Shown here one piece after another: positions 24,101-30,871 of a DNA stretch of 40,262 nucleotides. This DNA is from Elusimicrobiota bacterium (GTDB lineage Bacteria; Elusimicrobiota; Elusimicrobia; UBA1565; UBA9628): NCBI GenBank assembly GCA_016182905.1, contig JACPFR010000003.1, positions 1 to 40,262 on the forward strand, in the 5' to 3' direction. The translations under genes were made by a program, and so were the position numbers. Under the pieces are notes generated by a model. That model was not told where the DNA came from. It saw only the letters and a list, made by a program, of their open reading frames with translations, and did no database searches. Position 1 is the stretch's first letter. Each line of letters begins with the position of its first letter.

Positions 24101-27058
24101 GAAGGGGGCGCTGTAGGTCTGGAGCGGACCGGTGTTGTCCTGGTAATGCGTGAGCGCCAAGCCCGAGGCTACGCCGCTGACCAAGGGGTCGGTCGCGCTC
24201 AGGCTGATGCGCGTGTCGGAGGACGCAAAAAAGCTGGCGGCGTCGGGGCCTGAAGCTTGTTTTCCCCCCACTGCGGCCAAAGCGGTTGCGGGAGCGGTAT
24301 TATCCACCGCGACGGTGGAGGTTCTTTCGGCCTCGGTGTTGCCCGCCAGATCGGTGCTGAAGAAACGAATGGTATGCAGGCCGCTCCCGACTATTGTGAA
24401 AGAGGATAAAAAGGGAGCAAAGGCGGCGGCGTCGATGGCGTAGCGCGTCTGCGCCACGCCCGAGCCGCGCCCGTCGCCGACGACCTGCAAGTCGTCGGTG
24501 GCAGTGATGGAGAGCCGAGTGGTGGAAGTGATGAGCACCGGGGAAGCCGAGAAAGAAGGAAGCCCGATGTCTATAACGGATCTCGGAGGAAGGGCATCCT
24601 GGGTCTTGAAGAGAAGAACGAAGAAAGAGAGGCCGGACACGTCTCCCGATATCGTGTTCGCAACGAGGTCGATCGTCTGGTTCGTGATCGGGACGCTGCT
24701 CAAGGGAGATGTAGGCGTGTCGGCCTTGTAGATGGCCAAAGTGGCCACGTCCACGGTCGCGGGATTAAACTTGAACGTGACCCTCGCCGGCGACGAAAAG
24801 GTGTATGGGCTTGGAGTCAGTTCGTAGACGGAGCTCGCCGGGGAGAGGCCGCCGTCGAAAGCGATCTGTAGCACGCTGGCCGAGCTGTTTTGATCGGCCA
24901 ATACGATGCTGACTGGAATAGGCGCCGCCATGCGGACAACGGTATCGAGGCTCTCCCTCACCGTGAAGGTCGGGGCAGAGGCGATATTTGAGCGTTCAGA
25001 GACGTTTCCGGCGGTATCGGCGGTCTTGAGGCCGAAGCTGACGGTCATCCCGGTCGGGAGCCCATCGATAGTCACGCTCTTCGACTGGCCCGAGGGGCCG
25101 GTCGCGGGAAGCAGAACGGGAGTCGCCGTGTTGTAATCAAATTGACCGGAATCGACCTGCGCCCACCGGATGTCATATTGGCCGTTGGTGATGGAGCCGG
25201 CGGAGCCGTCGTCGCCCGGCGAAGTCCAGGTGAGCCTGGCCTGGGTTTCACTGATGCCCAAGGCTGCTAGATCTAGGACGGTCGAGGGCGGTGTAGTGTC
25301 AGCAGTGATCGTCGCGCCCTGGGTCGCATTCGCATATCCTGCGGCCGAGGCCGTGATGAGCGGCGTGCCGGCGGTCGTGCTCCTGAGATAAAAGTTCGCC
25401 GAGCTTGAGCCCGCCGAAATCGTAATGGAAGCAACCGCTGAACCGCCGCAGCCTGACGTCGTGTAGAATTGCATCGTCCCGTCGCTTGATGTGAGAGACA
25501 CGGGAGTGTTGGCTTGGACGTTCAGCGGGCTGCCGTTGGGGCTTTGAGACTGGATCGTCGCGAAAGCGGCCGAGCAGGCGCCCGCCGTCGCCGTCACCGC
25601 CGGAGTGGTGAACGCCAGTTTGGGGACGTTGATCGTTGCGTTCTGTGAAGCGTACGCAAAGCCGGCGACCGAGGCCGTGATCTCAGGCGCGCCGGCCGTC
25701 GTGCCTTTGAAATAGAAGCCCGCCGAACTCGAGCCCGCCGGAATCGTGATGGAAGCAACCGGCGAGCCGCCGCAGCCTGGAGCCGAGTAGAATTGTATCG
25801 TCCCGTCGCTGGACGCGAGGGTGACGAGACCTCCGGTGGTCGCAACGCCGTTTTGCGCGTTCCGCGTCTGCACGGTCACGGCAGCTGAACATTGGCCGGA
25901 CAGCAACGTCTGCGGCGAGCCGGAGAACTCCAGGTAAGGGCTGACGAGCCTCTGCGTCGACAGCGAGGACGGCGCTTGCGCTCCCGTCGAGTAGGTCCAA
26001 CCTGCGCCTCCGTTGAACGTGAATCGTTGCTGTACGAATTTCCCGCCGATGCTGCCTACAAAGAGGCCGCCGCTCAAGGGCTCCACTGCGAGAAAGTCGG
26101 CGGTGTTCCCTATGTCGACCGGCCCCCAAATCAAACTCAAGCTCGGGCTGAACCGATAAATGGAATTCCCTGCGCTGACGTAGACGGCCCCATAACCCGG
26201 GCTTGCGCTCGCATTGTCGACCGCTACGCCCGTCACCCTGGCAGTCAACGGCAACGCAAAGGTATCAAGAACGTTCCCATTTTGATCCAACCTGTATAAG
26301 AAGTTGGTTGGGAAAATGCCCGTGGTATTCCCACCCGCTCCATAGAAATTCCGATTGAAGCGGCTGAAGTCTCCACGTCCTCCACCGCAATCGGTGGAAC
26401 GGACGCTCCAAGCGATCGTTTTTTTGAATATCTGCGTCCCGCTTCCGCTGTACTTGTAGAGCGCTTTATTGTTGCCGGCGACTCCGTAGAGGCTCCCATC
26501 GTTGTCCCCCACCGACAACGAAGGAACATCATCCAAGGTTAAGCTGACCGCGGAACCGACCGACCATGCGAGACTGCCGTTCGATGGGGTTATCTTGCCC
26601 ATCCAACCGTGGCTGCAGGCGCCGGAAGCGTATACGTGTCGATTAAGAGGATCAAATGCGAAGGAGGCTGGGTTGGGGATATTCCCCCAATTGACCGCCG
26701 GAAACCCATTCACCAGTCCGCCCCACAACAGTCCTCCGGTCGAACTCACTTTATGGCCAGTTTTGGCAATCGCAAAGTAAACGGATTGATCGACGGGATC
26801 CATACCAATGGCGGCTATAGGAGAATTAAACAGAGGAGAGGTGTAGGTCCACGCAGGAACCCCCGAAGCTCCATTCAGCCTGACAACTTTAGGATTGAAG
26901 CCGGTCACGCCAACGACGACGTCATTGGTCACTGCGGCGTTCACCGTGGCGCCTGTGGCCATCCCGAAGACCATCAGGCCGGCTAGGAGGTGCAACCCAA
27001 GCCTACTGCCGTCCCTTGGCGGAGATTGTTTTATCCGATTTTTACAGAAAAATATCAC
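12125..27058 (-). CDS. Giant multidomain secreted/surface protein with OmpL47-like, NHL, ZU5-like and FlgD-like domains
   Basis: A 4,977-residue protein. Signal peptide 1-42 (hydrophobic 22-37, VNAA cut); a PQQ/YncE-like propeller (about 43-370); two Ig-like modules each with a QFY..GCGG motif (about 376-480 and 481-589); an FnIII-like domain (590-690); a linker beta-domain (to about 820). Then come 35 OmpL47-type modules of about 98 residues (820-4257), each ending in a phrase like HTILFRAVDNVGNVE followed by Asp-Ala-Thr-Ala-Pro; an Ig-like domain (about 4257-4365); six NHL repeats (4366-4712); a ZU5-like domain (SIPPDALPEDLRISVSTP); and a C-terminal FlgD-like/type 9 sorting-like domain (AFPNPARGVG to the end). 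It is probably a surface adhesin or matrix protein exported with the adjacent PorV-like partner. GTG 27058 gives the full signal peptide; TTG 26995 is possible. The N-terminal 2.5 kb is less GC-rich than the repeats. Confidence 0.9.
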   Translation of the reverse strand: MIFFCKNRIKQSPPRDGSRLGLHLLAGLMVFGMATGATVNAAVTNDVVVGVTGFNPKVVRLNGASGVPAWTYTSPLFNSPIAAIGMDPVDQSVYFAIAKTGHKVSSTGGLLWGGLVNGFPAVNWGNIPNPASFAFDPLNRHVYASGACSHGWMGKITPSNGSLAWSVGSAVSLTLDDVPSLSVGDNDGSLYGVAGNNKALYKYSGSGTQIFKKTIAWSVRSTDCGGGRGDFSRFNRNFYGAGGNTTGIFPTNFLYRLDQNGNVLDTFALPLTARVTGVAVDNASASPGYGAVYVSAGNSIYRFSPSLSLIWGPVDIGNTADFLAVEPLSGGLFVGSIGGKFVQQRFTFNGGAGWTYSTGAQAPSSLSTQRLVSPYLEFSGSPQTLLSGQCSAAVTVQTRNAQNGVATTGGLVTLASSDGTIQFYSAPGCGGSPVASITIPAGSSSAGFYFKGTTAGAPEITASVAGFAYASQNATINVPKLAFTTPAVTATAGACSAAFATIQSQSPNGSPLNVQANTPVSLTSSDGTMQFYTTSGCGGSAVASITISAGSSSANFYLRSTTAGTPLITASAAGYANATQGATITADTTPPSTVLDLAALGISETQARLTWTSPGDDGSAGSITNGQYDIRWAQVDSGQFDYNTATPVLLPATGPSGQSKSVTIDGLPTGMTVSFGLKTADTAGNVSERSNIASAPTFTVRESLDTVVRMAAPIPVSIVLADQNSSASVLQIAFDGGLSPASSVYELTPSPYTFSSPARVTFKFNPATVDVATLAIYKADTPTSPLSSVPITNQTIDLVANTISGDVSGLSFFVLLFKTQDALPPRSVIDIGLPSFSASPVLITSTTRLSITATDDLQVVGDGRGSGVAQTRYAIDAAAFAPFLSSFTIVGSGLHTIRFFSTDLAGNTEAERTSTVAVDNTAPATALAAVGGKQASGPDAASFFASSDTRISLSATDPLVSGVASGLALTHYQDNTGPLQTYSAPFLLTQGSHTLNYHSRDNLGNAEVAQSSTILIDAAAPVSTASVGSPLYVSAAGVRFISPATPVSLTAIDPTVANVASGVERLEVSVDGGAFVTYASALTFAEGRHVLLFRAVDRVGNRETENTLELQVDATSPLTARGLSGGFEFTDAGGDLFVSSGARLAFTAADPVPALPGALASGVAFTQYRLDAAPTAPFTAFVSPLAPLSEGRHAVEFRSQDNVGNLETTRTLAITYDATAPVITITAPGAGSYVATKNTIPVSFTVTDNFDPTPVMSAVLTQIQDRGSPRGARPAVVAVASGQALQPLSLDDGLWQLRVSATDFVQNAAAAAGDTFEVVHDTLAPRSTLAVGAPQASGGPGGSLFVTRDTLFTLSSIDDLVNSNDAAGLGVSFQELNVDAILRGRFTNPAPASGQIFTSTFTLGADADGARALSFYAEDALQNREAARPAAVAVDNTAPLTTLAAEGGRQYPAPDAATFYASLATRISLASVDPLVNGVASGVELTQYQENGGAFQTFTTPLSLPEGSHALVYRSRDRVQNLEVMRSSTVLVDATAPTTAAGVGAPLFVAADGARYVTPASTVTFSAADPALPGGQAGSGVSRVELSLDGAAFAAVNSALALAEGRHELLYRAVDNVGNTEAARSLELRSDTTPPSTMVQLGAPLFTAADGVNYITPATPINFSAVDPLVADVASGLQRIEVSVDGEPFAPRIAPLTLAEGRHTVLYRAVDNVGNIEATRTLSVQSDATAPVSAAEVGSPSFTAADGTRYVTPATPVTFSSADPLAADVASGLDRIEVNIDSAGYVSYSGPLFFAEGRHTMLFRAVDKVGNVETARTLTVQSDATPPLTTLAASGDFFVSEARNFAPASFSYSLSAQDPIVSQVASGVAFTRFGTGGGLQTYSSAFSLSEGVRAVEFQSQDNVGNLESLKTETVHVDATAPTSSLSVGAPSFDPGGGQPVFVAPATLLSLAAVDPMSGGVASGLRLISFRRGSDAFTTYTSSFGLAVPDGLKTVEFFAEDNVANRETAESRTFALDGAAPATSLAVQGGRQHPGPDAASFYASAGTRFDLVAVDPVVNGVAAGIAFTRFQDNAGTLQNFGSAFSLAEGSHVVAYQSQDNVQNLEVLRSTTVLIDATAPVTSVQIGAPLYAAPDGTNYVAPGTPVAFTAADPVVQGVASGVNRIEVAVDGGSFVAYSSALTFAEGRHTVQYRAFDNVGNAEAARTLNVQSDDTAPLTALGLIGGRQFPGPNAASFFASSDTRLSLPAADPAISNVASGVTFTRWQDNGGVFQTFNAPITLLEGSHALGYQSRDNVENLEVLRSTTVLVDATAPVSSATIGSPLFLAAGGARFITPATPVAFSAADPAVNGVASGVQRIETSIDGGPYALYTAALTFGEGAHSVLFRAVDNVGNTELARTLTVQSDDTPPVTTAETGEPLFVAPDGTNYITPATPVTFRAVDPTVGTVASGVSRTEVAVDGGPFAAYSGALTFAEGRHTILFRSIDTVGNIEIAQTLSVQSDDTTPLTSLAVLDGRQFPGPNAATFYASPETRFGLPAVDPVASDVASGLAFTQWQDNGGAYQAFTAAFALPEGSHMLAYQSQDNVSNLEVPRSTTVLVDATAPVSTASIATPRFIAADGTIYLTPETPITLSAADPSLPAGQPGSGVSRIEVAIDGEAFSPYGAALTVAEGLHTILFKAVDNVANVETVHTLLVRSDATTPQTALTLAGGRQAAGSGVNSFYASADTSFSLPAADPVVNGVASGIALTRYQDNGGPFQNFASVFQLAEGSHALGYQSQDNVGHLEVLRSTTVLVDATAPVSAAAIGSPLFVGADGTNYVTPATPVTFSALDPVSNGVASGVDRIEVAIDGGAFAPYASALTFPEGRHTVLFRALDRVGNVEATHRLDLQSDDTRPATAFMPSGALFTEGGRSYAPAQFTYALPAQDPEINNVASGVAFTRYRTGQGAYLNFVSTFSLSEGIRRVEFQSQDNVGNLELLTNATVFVDATLPVSALAVGNPKFDPGNGQPVFVAAATPLTLSAQDPVLQEVASGVRRVSFRRGTDAFGTYAGPFTLPLPDGFKTVDFFAADNVDNTEATRSATLALDNTAPATVLAVLGGRQFAGPDAASFYASSDTRFSLPAADPVTGGVASGLALTQYQDNGGAFQVFASAFGLPEGAHLLAYQSQDNVSNLEVPRSTTVLIDATAPVSSATVAAPQFIASDGTVYITPATPVTLSAVDPALPTGQPGSAVSRIEVAIDGGPLTVYSAALTFAEGRHTILYRAVDNVANVEAIRTLNVQSDATQPHTELAVIDGKQASSPLSGTFYASFDTRYALPAADPIVNDVASDVAFTRYQDNGGALLTFTAPIALSEGSHLFAYQSQDNVQNLEVLRSTTVLVDATAPVSSATIGSPFFVGADGTRYITPATPVTLSAFDLVVNAVASGVDRIEVAIDGGAFAAYASALTFPEGRHTVLFRALDRVGNVSATSRLDLRSDHTPPITSFTPSGAFFTEGGRSYAPAQFTYALPAQDPEINNVASGVAFTRYRTGQGAYQNFVSPFSLSEGVRRVEFQSQDNIGNLELLKSATVFVDATVPDSALAIGSPQFDPGDGRPVFVAAATPLTLSAQDPEVQEVASGVRQISFRRGGDAFGAYAAPLTLPLPDGLKTLDYFAADNVGNVEVARSTSLALDNTAPATALAVLGGRQFPGPNATSFYASSDTRLALPAVDPTVNGVASGLALTQWRDNGGAFQTFTAAFALPEGAHAVGYQSQDRVLNMEVLRSTSVLVDATPPVTTAHIGAPWFAAADGTNYITPATPVTFTAVDPAVSGVASGVHRIEVAVDGGPFTAYSSALTFAEGRHTILYRAIDNVANVEAILTLNIQSDATQPASALAIGAPKFDPGQGQPVIVAAATLMTLSAQDPVVLNVASGVRQISFRRGGDPFGTYAAPFTLPLSDGLKTLDYFATDNVGNVEVTRSTMVALDDTSPLTTLAVLGGRQFPGPDATSFYASSDTRLALPAADPVVNGVASGLAFTQWQDNGGAFQAFAGAFGLPEGAHLIAYQSQDRVQNMEVPRSTTVFADATAPVSSATIDSPLFVAADGTNYITPATPVKLSAVDPTLPTGQLGSGVSRIEVSINGGPFTVYSAALTFAEGRHTILYRAVDNVANVETLRTLQVRSDATPPVSSLIVGQPQFQLPTGLLVSTRTPFSTNAVDPIISDVASGVKDTFYRVSDLAPGGAAFQTFSTPFSMAGLDANKVIEFYSRDNVLNTEAIKSSTVLLDSTPPEVALLSPASCDSGVCRVLKGKFPVLGTAQDRHFHTYTLEFAPGKDASAGFALISSGTVAVSSGTLGVWDASTLGGWQTLRLSANDLVQNGSVLALNVFVGDPATVLVLGGHDTFNMPEGVAVGGDGKIYVADRNNDRVAVFSSTGAALASFGGRGRNDEANDDHPRPSTSTLRLKRPAAVAVDAAGSIFVADTGNHRVLKLSPAGQVMLDIGRRKIEGGDDQNKAERKVEFTAGAGPAEFKSPSGIAVDAAGNIYVSDTDNHRVQVFSSTGIFTLAFDLPAAPEAPEGDDERGAKDDDDERPRLGKPVGIALDLAANIYVADSKGRRALAFDATGRLLMTVPVLGLKGRGAARPVGIAVTPSGKCLLVSDQQSGRILKYDFQGNLNLAFGGKRRGEAGERRSVSSIKLRKPTGLAMDAEGALYVADRNDVRIKKFSLPDGSATVFAPAQGPEDDNIAREVIDREDGGLVERKDRAAVSIPPDALPEDLRISVSTPTAAVADESRRGADDKNMKVASPPVEFQPHGAEFDKPVTLTIPYNPELLAAQNAADADLRVHYWNPKTKAWEELDSTVDKQSLTVTAKTTHFSLYQVYTGTDTSTAAAPLAADASFGVKAAYAFPNPARGVGAVTIRIQPGLADSVQVNVYDVAGRKVHSSSNFRNLGAFDDGNGLGAQFTYEHVWDLSGIGSGVYAYVITAQKSGERDIHRSGKIGVVK
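12925..13965 (-). repeat. Six NHL repeats (six-bladed propeller) with charged inserts
   Basis: Six units of the form (K/R/M)PxGxAVDxxGxIYVADxxNxRVxxFSSTG lie within the giant protein, enough for one six-bladed NHL propeller. Between blades are highly acidic or mixed-charge inserts (for example GRGRNDEANDDHPRP and EGDDERGAKDDDDERPR), unusual for compact NHL domains and likely exposed loops. Confidence 0.8.
14285..24598 (-). repeat. Array of 35 OmpL47-type modules
   Basis: I counted 35 consecutive modules opening with (T)xPxT/S and closing with DNVGNxE-type segments. Four main variants recur: SPLFVAADGTNYITPATPVTFSAVDP; GGRQFPGPDAASFYASSDTR; FDPGxGQPVFVAAATPLTL; and GGRSYAPAQFTYALPAQDP. The modules alternate in partly regular order, showing growth by duplication of multi-module blocks. 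Confidence 0.9.
15900..18710 (-). repeat. Higher-order duplication of six modules (1,752-bp period)
   Basis: Sequence from about 15,900-16,950 recurs at a constant 1,752-bp offset at about 17,650-18,700. Matched points include TAGAAGCTCG (15981/17733), GTCCTGGG (16241/17993) and TAGGTGAACT (16551/18303). 1,752 bp is 584 codons, six modules, and keeps the frame. Long stretches are nearly identical at DNA level, so the duplication is young or kept alike by recombination. Confidence 0.85.
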
Positions 27059-27198
27059 TCGGCGAAGGATTGCGCGGGAACATCAGGGCGTCAAGACCCC
27101 CCGCGCCGGCTGGTGTCCTTCCGTCGGTAAAACAAGTATTCAGGACGGGTCTTAACCTATCCTCAACCGCCGGTCTGTTTTCAATAGTCACCCGGGGT

Positions 27199-27236
27199 CG
27201 AGACTAGGCTTCTCCGTTGACATGGAGAGAGTCTCG
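27199..27236. other. Hairpin in the divergent spacer
   Basis: CGAGACT (27199-27205) pairs with AGTCTCG (27230-27236), and inside it TCTCC (27211-27215) with GGAGA (27224-27228), loop GTTGACAT. It lies between the giant gene (minus) and the glycosyltransferase gene (plus). It could be an operator or 5'-UTR structure. No convincing promoter was found for either gene in 27059-27268. Confidence 0.4.
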
Positions 27237-27268
27237 CCTGCACGTGGTTTGCACAAGTCTGAATTTTC

Positions 27269-29494
27269 ATGCATACTTCAAAAGTGAGCAATAAGCGTCG
27301 AAGAGATCAGCAGCGGTTTGAAAAGGAACGCAGAGCCGTGGGCCCGGCCGAAGGCGTTATCTCGGACCCGGATTCTCTGTCTCAGCGGTTGCCCAAACCT
27401 TTGACCCTGCTGGCGCTCCTTGGGCTCTATGGGTGGCTGCTCACATGGTGGAAGGGGTTCCTTTATTCCTTTTATACGACCCACTTCCAGGATAACATCC
27501 GCACCATCGGCGCGTTCGTTGATCTGCTCAGCCAGATCCGCTTCGGCGTTATAGCGACGAATCTTCCCGACATCATCTGGACCGGCGCCATCTTCGCGTC
27601 CGCCCTTAGCCTGGGGCGCATCGCCCTGCATGCATTGAGGCTCGACTTGAGGGAGACCTGGGGTCGCAATTTTTATGCGCTCGGGATGGGCTTCGGGTCC
27701 CTTTCGCTTATCCTCTTGGCTCTCGGTCTTGCCGGTTTCTGGACCAAATGGGTCATGATCGCGCTTGTCGTTCTCCCGATCGCGGCGGCCGGGATCATGC
27801 GCTATGCCGGGTCCTTCGCGAACGGGCAGACGAGCGAGGCTCAGGGTCGGGCGGAGAAGATCACGTTTTGGGAGGGTCTTGGCTGCGCTCTGTTGGCGGC
27901 CTACCTCTTGATGAACTTCATGGCCGCCATGGCTCCAGAGCACTTCTACGATAGCCTCGTGTATCACTTGGCCATGCCGAAGCTGTACCTGCTGCATCAG
28001 CGGATCGTGCCGACGCCGAACATGATCTATTCCGGCGTTCCGTTCGGCACCGAGATGCTTTACGGGCTCGCCCTGGCTCTTGGAACGGAAACCTTGGCGA
28101 AGCTGCTCCATTTCGGATTCGGAGTCCTGATCGCAGCGACGATTTACTCGTGGTGCCTAAAGTTCGCAAACCGCAGAGTCGCATTGTTGGCGACTCTGCT
28201 CTTCTACTCCGCGCCGCTCGTTTGCTTCGCAAGCTCGGTCGCAAAGGTTGAGCTGCCGATGACGTTCTACCTGCTGCTCGCCGTTCTCCTGATTCTTGAG
28301 ACGGTGCGGCTAGGCGAACTCGAGTCGGACGCGAAGCCGTTGATATTGGCGGGCTTCCTGGCCGGCTTCGCCTTCGGCACGAAATACAACGCAGGATTGT
28401 ATATTCCCGTGCTGGCTCTTCCTCTCGTTTATAAGCAACTCCAGGCGGAAAGATTCGACCCTCGAATGCTCTTGAGGCAGTTGACCTTGTTCTTCGGCGC
28501 GACCGCGCTCGTGGCCAGCCCTTGGCTCGTAAAGAACTGGTTCTTCTATCACAATCCCACCTATCCGTTCCTCAACGATGTCTTTAAAGGCAGCGCCACC
28601 GCCAATGTCGCCGGACTGAGAAGCGACGCTCACGCCAGAGATCTCGCTTCAGCGTTCACGACGTGGCCGGGCTTCAAGAGCTTTATCGGCGGTATCTGGA
28701 ACCCTGTCGCTCACGCCATGGACGGCTACGTGGGTCCGACGTTGCAGATCGGGCTGCCATGGCTTTTCTTGGCCCGATGGAAGACGATCCAGCAGAGGGG
28801 ATTGTTCATCATAACGGTCGGGCTTTGGCTGGCGTGGGCGCTTCATTCGTCGCTGTCCCGCTTCGTCTTGCCGGCTGTCCCGCTATACTGCATCCTCGTC
28901 GCCAGCGCCCTTTGGCTGACCGAGCTTCCTCGCATGCTTCGGCTCGCCATCGTCGCAATTTTCATTTACACGATGACCATCAACATGGCCCGTGTATTCC
29001 TGATGCTGGCGAACCCAGGTACGTGGAAGGTCGCCTATGGCCGCATGACTAAATCCGATTACCTTCTCCACGAGCACCCGTCCTATAACGCGCCGTATTA
29101 CGCCGGAGCGAAATTCATCAATGAGAACCTTCCGCAAGACGCGACCATTCTCTTCATTGGAGAAGAACGCGGGTACTACAGCGAAAGAAAATTCTTTACC
29201 GCCTCGGTGTTCGATGTCAACCCGATGCAAGGCCTGGCCGACTCCTCCGCCGACGCCGATGAGCTCTTGGCAAATCTTAAACGGAAAGGCATCACGCACT
29301 TGTTGGTCAACGCGGGTTCGGAGCACTATCATCGATGGCTGGAGGGGCTGCCGAGCGGAAGCCGGGCAAGGTATGAGAGCTTGCTGAAGGTCCGAGCCAA
29401 GCTGATTTTTAACCATGTGCAGGATCTTCCGAAGGACCGCGCCTGGGTCCAAGTTTATGAGCTTGGAGTTGTGTCTGGCGGGCCGGCATCATAG
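27269..29494 (+). CDS. GT39-like multi-pass membrane glycosyltransferase
   Basis: A 741-residue integral membrane protein. A basic cytoplasmic N-terminus (1-43) precedes about a dozen membrane helices. A conserved loop EHFYDSLVYHLAMPKLYLLHQ (224-244, with D228) corresponds to the catalytic first periplasmic loop of PMT/ArnT/GT39-type enzymes that use polyprenyl-phosphate sugars. A soluble C-terminal domain (about 600-741) follows. The acceptor is unknown; surface glycoprotein or glycolipid modification is plausible next to a giant secreted protein. The ATG start lacks a clear Shine-Dalgarno. GC is lower than in the core operons. Confidence 0.8.
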   Translation: MHTSKVSNKRRRDQQRFEKERRAVGPAEGVISDPDSLSQRLPKPLTLLALLGLYGWLLTWWKGFLYSFYTTHFQDNIRTIGAFVDLLSQIRFGVIATNLPDIIWTGAIFASALSLGRIALHALRLDLRETWGRNFYALGMGFGSLSLILLALGLAGFWTKWVMIALVVLPIAAAGIMRYAGSFANGQTSEAQGRAEKITFWEGLGCALLAAYLLMNFMAAMAPEHFYDSLVYHLAMPKLYLLHQRIVPTPNMIYSGVPFGTEMLYGLALALGTETLAKLLHFGFGVLIAATIYSWCLKFANRRVALLATLLFYSAPLVCFASSVAKVELPMTFYLLLAVLLILETVRLGELESDAKPLILAGFLAGFAFGTKYNAGLYIPVLALPLVYKQLQAERFDPRMLLRQLTLFFGATALVASPWLVKNWFFYHNPTYPFLNDVFKGSATANVAGLRSDAHARDLASAFTTWPGFKSFIGGIWNPVAHAMDGYVGPTLQIGLPWLFLARWKTIQQRGLFIITVGLWLAWALHSSLSRFVLPAVPLYCILVASALWLTELPRMLRLAIVAIFIYTMTINMARVFLMLANPGTWKVAYGRMTKSDYLLHEHPSYNAPYYAGAKFINENLPQDATILFIGEERGYYSERKFFTASVFDVNPMQGLADSSADADELLANLKRKGITHLLVNAGSEHYHRWLEGLPSGSRARYESLLKVRAKLIFNHVQDLPKDRAWVQVYELGVVSGGPAS

Positions 29495-29545
29495 CCCTGG
29501 AGCTAGATAGACCGCTTCGAGGCGGAGTCTGCGGGTCGGGCGGGG

Positions 29546-30784
29546 CTAAAGGAGGGTTTTGGCCAGTTCGACGTTGAAGCGGTAGCCGTCTTCGCCCTTA
29601 ACGGACTCGATGAGGTGCGCGAACTCTTCCAACTTGTGACGGATGTGGCTGACATGAGTCTTGATCGCCGTCGAGTCGGAGTTGGGCCAGGCGCGGCAAA
29701 TCTTCTTGTGAATCGCTTTCGTATCGATGAGGGCGCCCTCCCCGCTCATCAATAGAAGGACGATGGCGGCCTCCGCCTTGGTAAACGCGGCAAGTCTGGA
29801 TGCGCGCTTGATGCTGATCGTATGGAGCTTGAGGTCCAACCTGACGCCGCCGATTGATTGAACGCCTCGAGAATCCGTTCGAAACCGGCGTCGTCTGATC
29901 ATCGCGCGAATCTTGGCCAACAGCCGGGCATTCGAGCCTGCCTTGACGATGTAATCATCCGCGCCGATATCGAGGCATGCGATCTCTTGCTGACACCGCT
30001 GATCTCCCGTGTGCATTAAGACCGGAAGGTATAGGTTGCTGGTGTCGTTGGCGCGCAGGCGCTCGCACACCTGTTTGCCGTCAAGGTTCGGCATGTGGAG
30101 ATCTAAGATCACCAAGTCGGGCAGTTCGGACTTCGCCAAGCTGAGTCCTTTGGCGCCGGTGTCGGCCCACAAAATTCTTTGCTCTTTGAGGAGTTGCTTG
30201 AGGAGACTCGCGGTGTCCTCCTCGTCATCGATGACCAGGATGGTCAACTCTAACGGGAATCCAACGGCAGGAAGGCCAAGCTCCTCCACAGGCTCCCGAT
30301 GCGGGCCGGCAGACGGAGTAGCGGGAGCGAGCGCTTGACACAGGACCGTCTGCCCGCGGATCATGCGCAAGAAGTGGCCACCCTCGAAGATATTCCCCTT
30401 ATAGATGAAGGAATCCGTTCCAAGACTCTTAAACCGAGCCGCGGCCTCGTCCCTATGGAACATGCCCGAAATGGCGACGACGGGGATTGAGCGGAGGTTG
30501 CGGTCGGACTTCAATGCCTTCAGGAAAAACTCCGCGGAGCGGGTGTCGTTCGATCCTCTGCCGTCGAGGCAGAGATCCAGAACAATCAAGTCAGGCTTCC
30601 GCGTCTGGGCGCACACCAAGCCCTCTATTGCGGATTTCGCTTCGGAAGTCTGGAAATGAAATCGGCGAAGGTATTCGCATAAGGCAGGGCGAAACCCGTG
30701 GTCGTCGTCGATAACCAATATCCAGGGCTTTGCCTGCTCCGCGGATAAATCGGTAGCCGGACTGTCGATGCGTTCGAGGCTCAT
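29546..30784 (-). CDS. Response regulator: REC-REC-winged helix
   Basis: A 412-residue protein. REC1 (about 21-145) has D26-D28, phospho-acceptor D70 in LIVLDLCLDG and K129. REC2 (about 180-296) has D187/D188, D228 in LVILDLHMPNLDG and K281; REC2 has KAGS where KP is usual after the lysine. An OmpR/PhoB-type winged helix (about 311-408) has the recognition helix around STAIKTHVSHIRHKL. Two receivers on one DNA-binding domain suggest integration of two inputs. No sensor kinase is adjacent. It converges with the glycosyltransferase gene, leaving only 51 nt between them, which hold no strong terminator. Confidence 0.88.
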   Translation of the reverse strand: MSLERIDSPATDLSAEQAKPWILVIDDDHGFRPALCEYLRRFHFQTSEAKSAIEGLVCAQTRKPDLIVLDLCLDGRGSNDTRSAEFFLKALKSDRNLRSIPVVAISGMFHRDEAAARFKSLGTDSFIYKGNIFEGGHFLRMIRGQTVLCQALAPATPSAGPHREPVEELGLPAVGFPLELTILVIDDEEDTASLLKQLLKEQRILWADTGAKGLSLAKSELPDLVILDLHMPNLDGKQVCERLRANDTSNLYLPVLMHTGDQRCQQEIACLDIGADDYIVKAGSNARLLAKIRAMIRRRRFRTDSRGVQSIGGVRLDLKLHTISIKRASRLAAFTKAEAAIVLLLMSGEGALIDTKAIHKKICRAWPNSDSTAIKTHVSHIRHKLEEFAHLIESVKGEDGYRFNVELAKTLL

Positions 30785-30871
30785 CAGTTGTAGGGACCGG
30801 AAGTGAATCGAGTTTAGCCGTTCCCCGTATGGTTCTCCAGGCTTTCAACCGTTTCGGACTCTGCCGTCGTT

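Noticed and set aside
14285-24598. CRISPR array or non-coding tandem repeat
   Set aside because: Repeats are about 290 bp, imperfect, keep one reading frame and encode protein modules; there are no short direct repeats with unique spacers and no cas genes.
29495-29545. Intrinsic terminator between the glycosyltransferase and double-REC genes
   Set aside because: CCGC/GCGG pairing near 29511-29524 is too short, and no T-run follows on either strand.
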